Source of the DNA: Sulfolobales archaeon | GTDB lineage: Archaea; Thermoproteota; Thermoprotei_A; Sulfolobales; NBVN01 | Assembly: GCA_026413885.1 (NCBI GenBank) | Contig: JAOAKA010000002.1 | Span: forward strand, 221,558-285,557 | Direction: 5' to 3' | Length of the DNA stretch: 64,000 bases | Shown here: in pieces, positions 8,433 to 17,097 of the stretch | How positions within the stretch are numbered: the first letter of the stretch is position 1 | How the letters are laid out: every line of letters begins with the position of its first letter | Position numbers and translations under genes: made by a program | Notes under the pieces: model-generated | What the model saw: only the letters and a program-made list of their open reading frames with translations | What the model was told of the DNA's origin: nothing | The model's database searches: none

Positions 8433-9089
8433 TTTCTGAGAAGCTGTTAGTAGAGCATAGAATCTCGCTAGTCTGTTTTTACCTTCAGCTAGTGCTTCAT
8501 TTACTACTCTAACAACCTCGTGAATATCCTCTACAACGAAGCTCCCGGACTTAAGTAGGTTCGTTACTCTAATACCGGTCTTGAGTTCTACGAAAATTCC
8601 TCGCTTACTGATTGATAGTATACCGCTGTGCTTCATTCCCGCTTCACGAGCTATCTTAAGTATGGAGGTAGCTTCTCGGAGTGTTAGCGCTGATATATGG
8701 AATATTGGTCCAGTAGCCACTAACCAAAGTCTACTAATAGGTGGGGAACTACGCAGTATGAAGTATATCTCACCTTCTTCAACTGCTGAGTGTTTTTTGA
8801 ATATTACAGTAGAGGCCTTCCTATGCCACGGCATGAGTGCGTCAACTACTGTTATTCTACCACTGCAGGAGCTAGCTGGAAACGACTCCTTCCTTCTGAA
8901 GAGAGCTTGAAGAATGTGGTAGATATCTGGGTCGAGATAGCCGATCTCGAGGTCTTCAAGCATTTTCTTCAGCATCTCATCTCTAGTCTTCACCCATAAA
9001 GCCCTGTCTACTATACCCACAGATAGCCCACAGGTAAGTTCTAGAGTAGGTAAAGAATTCAGTAAGTATTTTAAGGTATCAATAACCAC
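8424..9089 (-). CDS. taw3: tRNA wybutosine-pathway methyltransferase Taw3
   Basis: A 221-residue TYW3/Taw3 family protein. The signatures FPASSCSGRITVV (canonical SSCSGRI), an aspartate/histidine region, WLVATGPIFHISALTLREA and REAGMKHSGILSI are all present. The family N-methylates the tricyclic base at G37 of tRNA-Phe in wyosine-type modification. The start is GTG, 17 bases from the divergent phoH-like gene. A trm5 family gene two genes away acts at the same tRNA position, which supports the call. Confidence 0.9.
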   Translation of the reverse strand: MVIDTLKYLLNSLPTLELTCGLSVGIVDRALWVKTRDEMLKKMLEDLEIGYLDPDIYHILQALFRRKESFPASSCSGRITVVDALMPWHRKASTVIFKKHSAVEEGEIYFILRSSPPISRLWLVATGPIFHISALTLREATSILKIAREAGMKHSGILSISKRGIFVELKTGIRVTNLLKSGSFVVEDIHEVVRVVNEALAEGKNRLARFYALLTASQKSA

Positions 9090-9106
9090 GAGTTTTAGGT
9101 GATAGT

Positions 9107-10318
9107 GTGAAACTACTGGAAAACATTAAGCCTCAGAGCGAGGGCCAGCGAAGACTACTTGAAGTTCTTCGAAATGATTCGTACGCAATAGTTGGCGTAT
9201 TTGGACCTACTGGTAGTGGTAAGTCTCTATTTTCTCTCGCATACGGTATAGAGTCTGTAGCTGTAGGTAAGTTTAAGAGATTCGTAGTCGTTAAACCAGT
9301 AATTGATGTAGTTACCGGTAGAGAGTTAACACTAGCAGAGGCTGGTGAAGAATACTCTAGTCTAGCTAGAGAATATTTAATCGATGTGCTAGGAGCCTTC
9401 ATAGACCAAGCGAGAATATCGGAACTCATCGACTCAGGAAAGCTGATCGTGATAGATGGACACTACCTTAAGGGCAGGACATTCGATGAGTCACTCATAT
9501 TCATAGATGACGCACAGCACGTCCACCTCGAGATACTTCTCGAAGTTATAGTGAGAATCGGTAGTAGGAGTAGGTTGATAATAGCAGCAGACCCCATATT
9601 CCAGACTCTGAGAGGTATTCAATACGACCACATAACAACTCTCAGAGAGATACTTCTAAGTGAGAGTAACGCCCAAGTCGTAGACTTGGGAGTGGAGGAC
9701 ATCGTGAGAGAGGGTGCGAAAACCGGTGTGAGATTCCTGCTTGAGTATATTCTAAGGTCTAGAAAGCTTCAAGAAGTAGAAGCTAAAGCTATTCAAGTGA
9801 TGAAGCTACACTCACCAGATGCCGATATAGTTACAGTAGTAGAGATAGAGGATATAGCTAAAAAGCACGGTATATCGCTAGACCACGTTCCAAAATATCT
9901 TGTAGTGGTTAAGCCGGGTCACCTAGGCCGCTTAGTCGGAAAAGGTGGTGAGAGGATCTCAGCGATAGAGAAAGAGCTCGGTGGTAGAGTTAGGGGGATA
10001 GAGCTAGACTTAGACTTAACTAGCTACATAAGGTCTATCCATCCAGTTTCCTGGATATGGAAGAGAACTAGGATAGATCTGGTGGGTCCCTACCTAGCAA
10101 TAAAGATTGAAAGCGATAACTTAGGTCCTTTAGTAGGTCAGAAGGGGTCCTATATAAGGTTCCTCGAGGAGGTAACTATGAAGCTCATGGGTCTTGGAGT
10201 CCGGATAATACCGACTTCAGAAGGAGAGGAGGTGGAGAAGTCTAGAAGGAAGTCTAGGAAGTCTTCTCGAGGTAGAGATCGAGCACGATCTGATAGTAGC
10301 GGGGGCCAACAGATCTAA
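9107..10318 (+). CDS. PhoH-like ATPase with C-terminal KH domains
   Basis: A 403-residue protein. Residues 1-200 are a PhoH-type P-loop ATPase with Walker A GPTGSGKS and Walker B LIFIDDAQH. Residues 260-370 carry two KH-like segments, PGHLGRLVGKGGERISAIEKELGG and SDNLGPLVGQKGSYIRFLEEV, both with the GxxG signature (GKGG, GQKG). The last 30 residues are a basic, Ser/Arg-rich tail. The architecture suggests an RNA-binding or RNA-remodelling ATPase; the client is unknown. The GTG start has AGGTGAT four bases before it. The 3' end overlaps trm5 on the other strand by 65 bases, and the basic tail is encoded in that overlap. Confidence 0.87.
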   Translation: MKLLENIKPQSEGQRRLLEVLRNDSYAIVGVFGPTGSGKSLFSLAYGIESVAVGKFKRFVVVKPVIDVVTGRELTLAEAGEEYSSLAREYLIDVLGAFIDQARISELIDSGKLIVIDGHYLKGRTFDESLIFIDDAQHVHLEILLEVIVRIGSRSRLIIAADPIFQTLRGIQYDHITTLREILLSESNAQVVDLGVEDIVREGAKTGVRFLLEYILRSRKLQEVEAKAIQVMKLHSPDADIVTVVEIEDIAKKHGISLDHVPKYLVVVKPGHLGRLVGKGGERISAIEKELGGRVRGIELDLDLTSYIRSIHPVSWIWKRTRIDLVGPYLAIKIESDNLGPLVGQKGSYIRFLEEVTMKLMGLGVRIIPTSEGEEVEKSRRKSRKSSRGRDRARSDSSGGQQI

Positions 10319-11105
10319 CTATACGTGATTTAAGAACTCTAGCTCTAATACCTATAGACTCACACTTCTCTAGGTATAAATTCTGAGCTCGTGAAATAGC
10401 TTCAATCTTCGATTCGGCAGTTACGAAATCGTAGACGTGCACCACTCCCGCACTTCTCAGAGATATTACTGCGTCTTCAAAGTACTCATACGCCAGCTCC
10501 GGAAGCGGCATTAAGACTCTATTGAAGCAATTCGAGCAAGATCTCGCTACTTCTCTAGCGTCTCCGAGTACTGGAATAACGGTGTCGGAAACCTTGTTGA
10601 GCTCGATATTCTCTACCATGTACCTATATGCGTCTGGATTTATGTCTACCGAGATAATACGCTTTGGTTTCGAGTGTCTAGCTATTATAATTGAGAAGAG
10701 TCCCGCGCCAGCAAACATATTTAAGATCTCCTCACCGGGGTTGACTAATCTAGCTACCCTAATGTGTTCGTAGTTTAGTGTCGGCGATATGTATACCTTA
10801 GCTATATCTACTTTAAACAGACACCCATGCTCTCTATAAGTTGTCTCACTCCTCAATTCTCCAGCTATATGAACGTACTCTCTAACTCTGTGACCACCGC
10901 TTACCGGAGTTACCGCGAGCCAGACAGACTTAACGTGGGGAATTCTCTTCATGATTTCCACTGCGAGTTTTTTATATAGTTCAACATCTAGTTCAAGATC
11001 GATGGGCTTTCTGAGAATAGCGATATCACCTATAATCTCTAGTCTCCTCCAGATCCTACCGGCTAGAGACTCTCCGACAACTGCTCTAGCTATATCTCGA
11101 ATCAA
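10254..11105 (-). CDS. trm5: tRNA (guanine-37) methyltransferase, Trm5 family
   Basis: A 283-residue class I SAM methyltransferase of the Trm5/Taw2 superfamily: GDIAILRKPID in the N-terminal D1-like region, LNMFAGAGLFSIIIARH (motif I), SVDINPDAYRYMVENIELN (motif II), VIPVLGDAREV and the catalytic-loop region VLMPLPELAYEYFED where Trm5 has an N-x-P-type motif. It forms m1G37, the first step toward wyosine, or in the Trm5a form also methylates the tricyclic base. Taw2, an aminocarboxypropyl transferase of the same fold, is the main alternative; the MPLPE loop and presence of an N-terminal domain lean to Trm5. It converges on the PhoH-KH gene with a 65-base overlap. Confidence 0.85.
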   Translation of the reverse strand: MIRDIARAVVGESLAGRIWRRLEIIGDIAILRKPIDLELDVELYKKLAVEIMKRIPHVKSVWLAVTPVSGGHRVREYVHIAGELRSETTYREHGCLFKVDIAKVYISPTLNYEHIRVARLVNPGEEILNMFAGAGLFSIIIARHSKPKRIISVDINPDAYRYMVENIELNKVSDTVIPVLGDAREVARSCSNCFNRVLMPLPELAYEYFEDAVISLRSAGVVHVYDFVTAESKIEAISRAQNLYLEKCESIGIRARVLKSRIVRSVGPRYYQIVLDLYLEKTS

Positions 11106-11205
11106 GTGTCTACCCCAAGATCGCTCTCACTAGCTCTTACCTAAAGACTTCACTCACTCTAAAGCATGTTTCAGCTACGGGAGATGCTCAGATATTCTGT
11201 TACGT

Positions 11206-11320
11206 GAGTTAAGACATTACCTTAACTCTAGCTAAGAATTTCTATAGTGTTCTGTATCTCGAGGTACAGAACGACATCTACTCAAGTATTTTCGAGGTTT
11301 TAAGAAAATAGTTGAGTAGA
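11206..11320. repeat. Cluster of three strong inverted repeats in a divergent promoter region
   Basis: Three hairpins follow one another. First, GAGTTAAG/CTTAACTC (11206-11228, 8-bp stem, 7-base loop). Second, GTTCTGTA/TACAGAAC (11249-11272, 8-bp stem, 8-base loop). Third, TCTACTCAA...TTGAGTAGA with an inner TATTTTC...GAAAATA (11277-11320), i.e. 9 bp, one G-G mismatch, 7 bp and a 10-base loop. They lie between trm5 (minus) and the DUF2258 gene (plus). They could be operators for regulators of either gene, or a structured small RNA. No protein-coding frame explains them. Confidence 0.65.
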
Positions 11321-11385
11321 CCAGCTTATCTCAACGCAAATTTGTATTTAATAACTCCTCAACAACTGACTCTATTGGTGGAATA

Positions 11386-12084
11386 GTGCCTAGATTGAGT
11401 TCTGGATACGTAATAGCTGGTGCATATGCTTATAAAATAAGGAGAACGGCTTTTGCTCAATTAAGAAATGCTGTAAGAGAAGGTACTGTGAGGAGTGGAG
11501 ATATAGCTTACGCTGTTGCTCAACTCAACAGATTTCTCTACAGCATACTTGTGGAGAATCTCAAAGTAGATAAAGGTGACATCGTCAGAGTAGTGATAGA
11601 CTACGAACTAGTTTCTGGTAGGATCGACTGGAAGCTAAATACACTTAAGATAGAGGTATTCAAGAGGTTTCCAGATGAAGAAATAAGGAAGATTATTGAA
11701 TCTAAGCTACCTGTAGCTGAAACAATAATGACTGGTGTGGTTGAATACTCTATAGAGAAAATTGGAGAGACAGATGATGGAGATGTAGTTCTAGCATTAA
11801 AGCTGGGAGGAAGAGAAGTCGGAGCTCTAGTTCTCACACCTATAGACCAGGAGTTTGTCTACCTCAAGAAAGCAGCTGTAATAGAGCCCTCACCCGTAAT
11901 TGTCGAGAAGCAGAGAGTGCCACTAGATGGGAAAACTATTGAAGAAGCAATGAAGAGTAGCATAAGTATACTAACTACCGCAGCTAAATACGTTAGTGAT
12001 GAAGAAGCTCGAAAGATGTATGAAACAATAAAGAGAAGAGTCATCCCTACAGCTGTTGTTGAAGCAGTGAGGGAGGAAGAGTAG
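11386..12084 (+). CDS. DUF2258 family protein
   Basis: A 232-residue protein with the N-terminus MPRLSSGYVIAGAYAYKIRRTAFAQLRN, which I recognise as the DUF2258 family of Thermoprotei. The family function is not known to me. The first half (about 130 residues) has alternating strands and helices, and the C-terminal 60 residues are charged and helical. A TATA-like TTTGTATTTAATA lies about 35 bases before the GTG start. It converges on the amidohydrolase-like gene with a 38-base overlap at the 3' ends. Confidence 0.8.
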   Translation: MPRLSSGYVIAGAYAYKIRRTAFAQLRNAVREGTVRSGDIAYAVAQLNRFLYSILVENLKVDKGDIVRVVIDYELVSGRIDWKLNTLKIEVFKRFPDEEIRKIIESKLPVAETIMTGVVEYSIEKIGETDDGDVVLALKLGGREVGALVLTPIDQEFVYLKKAAVIEPSPVIVEKQRVPLDGKTIEEAMKSSISILTTAAKYVSDEEARKMYETIKRRVIPTAVVEAVREEE

Positions 12085-13183
12085 GGTATATATCTTCAAA
12101 TCTCTTAATCGCTTTTTTAAATACCTCATAACCTACTGTTAGAACTCCTTCTCTATCAACCACTACCTCATCTCCTACGATAATTGTCTCAATAGGTAGG
12201 TCTCCCTCTAACACCGCCCTTACAGCTGAGTGTAGTGTGCGTGGTGTAGGCCAGCCGGGTGGTTCAGATTGATTGTATACTACTACACTACTCCTACTTC
12301 CCTCTCTAAGAGACGAGCTTTCGCGTTGACCAATTAAATCTGAAGTAATCTTAGTTCCGGAGAGGAGAGCGTCGAGGGGGTCTGCACCTTGAGACCAGAG
12401 TAGTTCTTTTACCGCCTCACGAGTGCTGTAGGACGGTCTAATCCCTATGCCGACCCCACTAAATCTTTTTCGATTTCGAAGCATTCTACCGTAGTATATA
12501 GCTGGAAGGTCTGTGTCTACGAGGGGGTTTATGGCTACAGCCTCAATGTCCTTGAGGCTGCTCTGAGGAGCTCTCTCTAGTTCTAGTAGGAATATAGGTA
12601 TACCTGCTTCTCTTGCTAGAGCTAGGTAATTATCTCTAAGTTCGCGACATATTGTAACTCCTACTTTAACTCCCTCCACCCTCCCGTGCCATCTTCCGAG
12701 GAGAAGCTTTAGCTCATTTAACTGCTGCTGGTCATCTAAGCCGCAGTTAAGTGGAGGTGCTAAAGTCACGTTTACACCGACATCTCTTGCCGCTCTAGCT
12801 ACCTCATCCAGATATGCGTCAACAACTAGTACCTCCGTATTACCCTTACTAACTAGTTCAGCTAGAGAGAGAACCGATATGTAGTACATATCGGTTCTCT
12901 TAACTGCTTTCAACATCTCTCTTAAGAGAAACCAATCTATATCTTCTAAGCTATATCTCAGTGGATATAGACTGAGTACAGTGAAGCCCGAGGAAAACCC
13001 CTTGGTGATGAGTCTGCCGGTACCACTCAGTAGGAGCTCTGGGTAGAGTACCTCTTCAGGTGCCTCACCCTGTCTTAAAGACTTGATGACCCCGTTTTCT
13101 ATATAGAGATATCCCTTACTTATGTAGTCAACTTCACTATCAACTACTAGAATTGAAGCACTATCTATAAGTATCTTAACCAC
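12047..13183 (-). CDS. Degenerate amidohydrolase-like protein
   Basis: A 378-residue protein with the overall layout of a cyclic amidohydrolase: a short N-terminal strand domain (ILVVDSEVDYISKGYLYIENGVIKSL), a TIM-barrel-sized middle, and a C-terminal composite domain (SSVVVYNQSEPPGWPTPRTLHSAVRAVLEGDLPIETIIVGDEVVVDREG). The metal-binding PGxIxxHxH strand is replaced by ITKGFSSGFTVLSLYP, and no downstream H or D metal ligand motif is recognisable. It is therefore probably not a metallohydrolase; it may be structural or a repurposed binding protein. A 33-base perfect palindrome lies inside it. It is followed on the same strand, upstream in transcription, by the nucleoside phosphorylase gene, suggesting a link to nucleoside metabolism. 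Confidence 0.72.
   Translation of the reverse strand: MVKILIDSASILVVDSEVDYISKGYLYIENGVIKSLRQGEAPEEVLYPELLLSGTGRLITKGFSSGFTVLSLYPLRYSLEDIDWFLLREMLKAVKRTDMYYISVLSLAELVSKGNTEVLVVDAYLDEVARAARDVGVNVTLAPPLNCGLDDQQQLNELKLLLGRWHGRVEGVKVGVTICRELRDNYLALAREAGIPIFLLELERAPQSSLKDIEAVAINPLVDTDLPAIYYGRMLRNRKRFSGVGIGIRPSYSTREAVKELLWSQGADPLDALLSGTKITSDLIGQRESSSLREGSRSSVVVYNQSEPPGWPTPRTLHSAVRAVLEGDLPIETIIVGDEVVVDREGVLTVGYEVFKKAIKRFEDIYPTLPPSLLQQQL
12868..12900. repeat. Perfect palindrome, 16-base arms with 1-base centre, inside a CDS
   Basis: AGAGAACCGATATGTA, a single G, then TACATATCGGTTCTCT. The arms are exact reverse complements. It is read in frame by the amidohydrolase-like gene on the minus strand (about residues 95-105, KRTDMYYISVLS). 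It could act as a transcription-factor site, an mRNA hairpin, or mark a small inversion/duplication event. Confidence 0.9.
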
Positions 13184-13197
13184 GGCTGAAACACCAC

Positions 13198-14064
13198 CTA
13201 TAGTCTCCTCTCACTCTCTCGAGCTGCTTCTAAGACTAGCTTTAGAGATAGGTACTTCTTCTCTCTAGCTTCTCTCAGAGCATCCCACTCGTGGAGTATT
13301 CTAACTGCTTCATTAGCTACTCTAACTAAGTCAACTAATCCTACTTCAGGGTCAAATTCATCTGTAGCTCTATTAGCTATAGCTACACATACAGCTCCAG
13401 CTCTAACTCCATATATACCGGCTAGTGTGAATATAGTTGACGCCTCCATTTCGAAGTTTAGAATATTTAACTCCTTAAGCTTCCGCTCTATACCTCTCCA
13501 CCTCTCCGGTAGATAACCTCTGAAACCAGGTCTCCCCTGACCTACATAGAAGCTATCACTACTCGCTGTTATACCTACGTGGTATCTCACACCTAGTACT
13601 TCAGCTGCTTCAATTAGAGCTAGTAAGACATCGTAACTCGCAGCAGCCGGGTACTCAGGGTCTACGTAGATCTTGCTGACACCGTCTAGTCTCATAGCTG
13701 CTGAAGAAATCACTAAATCCCCCAGCTTAATGTGATTCCAAAGAGCTCCACTCGTACCAACTCTTATGAAAGTATCAGCTCCAGCTCTAAGTAGCTCCTC
13801 TAGGACTATAGCTGTAGACGGACCGCCTATTCCCGTAGATGTAGCCGCCACTGCGGTACCTCTATATCTACCGGTATACGTTACGAAACCTCTATGTTCA
13901 GCTACGAGTTTACTTTCATCCCAGAACTTAGTTATCAGTGGAATCCTCCCCGGATCTCCAGGGAGTAAGACATATCTCGGCACATCGCCCGGCTTTAAGT
14001 GTATGTGGTATAATAGTCCTTCCTTAGTTATAGGTTCTCTAGCAGATCCACTCAATAGTAGCAC
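13198..14064 (-). CDS. Uridine phosphorylase-like nucleoside phosphorylase
   Basis: A PNP/UDP family phosphorylase: GLLYHIHLKPGDVPRYVLLPGDPGRIPLI, TSTGIGGPSTAIVLEELLRAGADTFIRVGTSGA, a DSFYVGQGRPGF segment typical of uridine phosphorylases, and LNFEMEASTIFTLAGIYGVRAGAVCVAIANR. It cleaves nucleosides with phosphate to a base and ribose-1-phosphate. The track starts at ATG 14085, but a TATA box (TAAAATAT on the minus strand, 14088-14096) sits so close that the transcript should begin near 14066. I therefore prefer the GTG at 14064 or TTG at 14055 as a leaderless start. The amidohydrolase-like gene follows after 14 bases. Confidence 0.88.
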   Translation of the reverse strand: MLLLSGSAREPITKEGLLYHIHLKPGDVPRYVLLPGDPGRIPLITKFWDESKLVAEHRGFVTYTGRYRGTAVAATSTGIGGPSTAIVLEELLRAGADTFIRVGTSGALWNHIKLGDLVISSAAMRLDGVSKIYVDPEYPAAASYDVLLALIEAAEVLGVRYHVGITASSDSFYVGQGRPGFRGYLPERWRGIERKLKELNILNFEMEASTIFTLAGIYGVRAGAVCVAIANRATDEFDPEVGLVDLVRVANEAVRILHEWDALREAREKKYLSLKLVLEAARESERRL

Positions 14065-14192
14065 CCAGAAGCTCTGTTTCCACAAGATATTTTAGTTGGG
14101 GCCGACCTCCGTATTTAGAACACTGCCTCGGGAAAGCCCAGATAGAAAAACATGTAGAAATAGCTTTTTCACATAGTTAGTGCTCTAGATCT

Positions 14193-14579
14193 TCAAGTAG
14201 CTTTTGCTCTTAGGTCTTGAAACACTTTACTGAGTTCCTCGATCAAGTCTTTAGCAGCTCCAGGCTCTACTATAGCTACTGAAGCAGCAGCTACTTGAAT
14301 TCCGGAAACTTCTCCCAGTCTCTTCTTGCTCGGCACGTAGATGTAGGGAACCTTCTTCTCGTCGCAGAGATATGGTAGGTGGAGAACAACTTCAGGTGGG
14401 TCTACATCAACAGCAATTACAACTAGTTTAGCTTGACCTCTCTCAACTGCTTTAGTAGTTTCATTAGTCCCCTTCTTTATCTTACCATTAGACTCTCTAG
14501 CTTTTTTAATAGCTTCATACGCTTTCTCTGATACAGCTGGAGGTACTTCGAATCTTACGTGAGGTAGTTTCTTGCTCAT
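14193..14579 (-). CDS. rpl7ae: Ribosomal protein L7Ae
   Basis: A 128-residue L7Ae: [58 protein letters not shown] is the K-turn binding core. Besides its place in the large ribosomal subunit, archaeal L7Ae binds C/D and H/ACA guide RNAs and RNase P RNA. I start at ATG 14579 (MSKKLPHV), six bases after GGTGA, rather than ATG 14585, which would abut the ribosome binding site. The gene is monocistronic as far as the sequence shows. Confidence 0.96.
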   Translation of the reverse strand: MSKKLPHVRFEVPPAVSEKAYEAIKKARESNGKIKKGTNETTKAVERGQAKLVVIAVDVDPPEVVLHLPYLCDEKKVPYIYVPSKKRLGEVSGIQVAAASVAIVEPGAAKDLIEELSKVFQDLRAKAT

Positions 14580-14725
14580 CCTCATTCACCTTCGTCGCAC
14601 TTCTAGTTAGTGACTCAGTCTTTTAAGCTTTAACAAGCTTCAAAGAGGTCGGCTAAGCTGTGGAGAGACAATAGCTTTGAAAATACGTAAATAAGCTTCA
14701 GTAAGCATCTGTAACTGGACTGTAA

Positions 14726-16000
14726 GTGCTAATATACTTTGAAACCTATGGATGTGCGCTAAATAGAGCAGATACTGCTTTAATGAAGTCTATAGTAGTT
14801 GAGAAAGGCTATGAGATCACTAATTACGCAGAGAAAGCAGATGTAATAATTGTTAATACCTGTACAGTGCGCTTAGATACAGAGTTGAGAGTTCTTAGAA
14901 GACTCTCCGAACTACATAGAAAGTATGGGTGCAGCAAGAAGATAGTTGTCTCAGGGTGTATGGCGACAGCTCAGCCGTATACAGTAAAGAAGGTGGCTCC
15001 TAGAGCAATTCTAGTATCTCCACAGAATGTAACTAAGCTGGTTGAAGCCATTGAAGGTGGCAGCGACTTAATTTTAGGTGTGAGAGATACCTCATACTTA
15101 AAACCATATGTTGATGGAGCTATAGCAGCTGTACCAATAGCTGAAGGATGCATTGGAGACTGTTCTTTCTGTATAACTAAGCTAGCTAGAAGAAGACTCC
15201 GCTCATACAGTCTTAAAGACATTGTTAGAGTAGTTAAAGAAGCTGTCTCAAGAGGAGCTATTGAAGTAGAGCTTACAGCTCAAGATACTGGTTCCTACGG
15301 TCTAGACTTAGGACACGTTAATCTACCAGACTTAGTTCGAGAAATTGTAGATAGTGTTCAAGGAGACTACATGCTGAGAATCGGGATGGCTAATCCAGAT
15401 ACTCTAGCCAGAGTTCTAGACGGTGTGGTAGAGGTACTTAAAGAACAACGTGTCTACAAATACCTCCACATACCTCTTCAATCAGCCGACGATAGAGTTT
15501 TAAAGATCATGAGGCGTAGATATACGTACGACGAGTTTCGCGAGATAGTTGCTGAACTTAGGAGAAAAATTCCTGGAGTGGCTATAGCTACAGACATAAT
15601 TGTAGGTCACCCGGGAGAAGATGAGGAAGCCTTTCGAAGAACTATAGAAGCTGTAGTAGAGCTACAGTTCGACAAGGTACACGTAGCTCAGTACACTATA
15701 AGACCTCGAACAGAGTCTGCAGCTATGCCTCAAGTACCTGAAAATGTGAAGAAGAGAAGGTCGACTATTCTCAGTAGAGTAGTTGAAGAAATATGTTTAA
15801 GCATTAACCGCGAGTATGTAGGTTCTCTAGCTAGTGTAGTTTTAACACATAGAAGTATTCGTGGAGACACTACAGGCAGGACGATAAACTACAAGCCTGT
15901 AGTCATTCTCGGCGGTGGAGTAAATGTGGCTTTAGGAACCAAGCATTTAGTTCACCTATCTACTGCGACATTCTATGACTTACGCGGATACGTTCTATGA
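14726..16000 (+). CDS. tRNA t6A37 methylthiotransferase (e-MtaB/CDKAL1 type)
   Basis: A 424-residue MiaB-family radical SAM enzyme. The N-terminal UPF0004 domain carries Cys in ETYGCALNRAD, VNTCTVR and VSGCMATAQP for the auxiliary Fe-S cluster. The radical SAM motif is CIGDCSFC near residue 141, with PIAEG before it. The C-terminal 60 residues form a TRAM-like RNA-binding domain (GRTINYKPVVIL...HLVHLSTATFYDLRGYVL). Archaeal members of this type convert t6A37 to ms2t6A37 in ANN-decoding tRNAs. The start is GTG 14726 (VLIYFETYG). It stands alone on the plus strand. Confidence 0.93.
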   Translation: MLIYFETYGCALNRADTALMKSIVVEKGYEITNYAEKADVIIVNTCTVRLDTELRVLRRLSELHRKYGCSKKIVVSGCMATAQPYTVKKVAPRAILVSPQNVTKLVEAIEGGSDLILGVRDTSYLKPYVDGAIAAVPIAEGCIGDCSFCITKLARRRLRSYSLKDIVRVVKEAVSRGAIEVELTAQDTGSYGLDLGHVNLPDLVREIVDSVQGDYMLRIGMANPDTLARVLDGVVEVLKEQRVYKYLHIPLQSADDRVLKIMRRRYTYDEFREIVAELRRKIPGVAIATDIIVGHPGEDEEAFRRTIEAVVELQFDKVHVAQYTIRPRTESAAMPQVPENVKKRRSTILSRVVEEICLSINREYVGSLASVVLTHRSIRGDTTGRTINYKPVVILGGGVNVALGTKHLVHLSTATFYDLRGYVL

Positions 16001-16074
16001 GAGCTGAGAGATCTATACCTCTCCACACAGATGTGTGGAAAATTAATCACTCCAACTACAACACTCTTCTCCAC

Positions 16075-17097
16075 CTAGCTTAACTCAACTACTACCGGCT
16101 CACTGAGAGATGGTGCTTCTACTAGTGCTTCACTATGTTCGAGTTTATTTATCGTGGAGACAACATCGGCGTTGAGATTCATAGACCTAGAGATAGCTAC
16201 TATATCGTCAGCTGATTTCAGAGTTTTCACTATCTTGATGTTGGTGTTATTCATGACTTCGTAGTCTAATCCAGCTGGAGACTGTGTTACCACCACTAAA
16301 CCTACACCGAGCTTTCTCACTTCCGCTAGATATCTCTGCAGCAGCTTACTCCTAGCCATAACGTTGTGTGCTTCTTCCACTACAGTGAATACATTGCCCT
16401 CTATAACACCTCGCTCTTTTACATACTTAACTGCGTTGAGAGTTCCTAGAGCTACCAAGCGTTTGAGCTCCAGAGTCTTTAAATTACTTAAATCGAATAC
16501 TGTCAGCCTACCCCTGTGCAGTAGGTCTATCTTTCCGATATCACTTGGTGAAACTACTTTGAAGATTTTACCGTATCTAAGTAGGAGTGAGAGTTTTCTA
16601 GCTAGAGACGCCTTAGTCTCCACTTCCCACCTAGCTTCAGGCTCGTATGCTTCAACTAAGTCGACTACGTGCTCGACATCTTTAGACTTCTTCAATACTT
16701 TCGCTAGTAGGTATGACTGAGGAGAGGTTAGATCTAGAACTTCCTCAAGAAGAAACACCGCGTCCAGAGGGTCTTCAATAGGTATTGAGACTGGGTCACT
16801 AGATCCTACTAGAATAGCTCTATCCGCTATATCGGAGTACTCACCGTACCAATCTAAAACGACTACAGCTCCAAAATGCTTCAACTCTTGAGAGAGTCTC
16901 ATAGCGAATCTAGTTTTTCCAGACCCTGTCGAACCAACGATCAAGCAGTGTCTTAAGAAATCCACTGGTTCTATGTAGACAGGTAGCTTAGGTAGCGAGC
17001 TAGTTCTCCCTATCAGTATTCCCCCACCGAGTCCACTAACGCTGTTCTGTGTAGAGTAGACGACCTCTATAGCGCTAGACCGGTGGAGATTTACTAT
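16075..17097 (-). CDS. HerA-like (DUF87) ATPase, reading frame extends upstream of any ATG/GTG/TTG
   Basis: The track gives 296 residues from GTG 16965, with Walker A VGSTGSGKT only 10 residues in, Walker B FTVVEEAHNV and a sensor VVTQSPAGLD. The frame continues upstream with family-like sequence GLGGGILIGRTSSLPKLPVYIEPVDFLRH, as expected before the P-loop in HerA-type ATPases. No ATG, GTG or TTG occurs in this extension. Either translation begins at ATA 17097, which overlaps the TAG of the upstream 87-residue ORF, or ribosomes shift -1 from that ORF at CCCTTTA. I annotate from the ATA; 16075-16965 is the certain part. HerA-type ATPases pump DNA or remodel nucleoprotein; no NurA nuclease is adjacent. 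Confidence 0.82.
   Translation of the reverse strand: MVNLHRSSAIEVVYSTQNSVSGLGGGILIGRTSSLPKLPVYIEPVDFLRHCLIVGSTGSGKTRFAMRLSQELKHFGAVVVLDWYGEYSDIADRAILVGSSDPVSIPIEDPLDAVFLLEEVLDLTSPQSYLLAKVLKKSKDVEHVVDLVEAYEPEARWEVETKASLARKLSLLLRYGKIFKVVSPSDIGKIDLLHRGRLTVFDLSNLKTLELKRLVALGTLNAVKYVKERGVIEGNVFTVVEEAHNVMARSKLLQRYLAEVRKLGVGLVVVTQSPAGLDYEVMNNTNIKIVKTLKSADDIVAISRSMNLNADVVSTINKLEHSEALVEAPSLSEPVVVELS

Noticed and set aside
12241-12275. AGCCGGGTGGTTCAG as the missing 5' half of the split tRNA
   Set aside because: It lies within the amidohydrolase-like coding sequence (EPPGWPTPRT), and no D arm or anticodon stem follows it.
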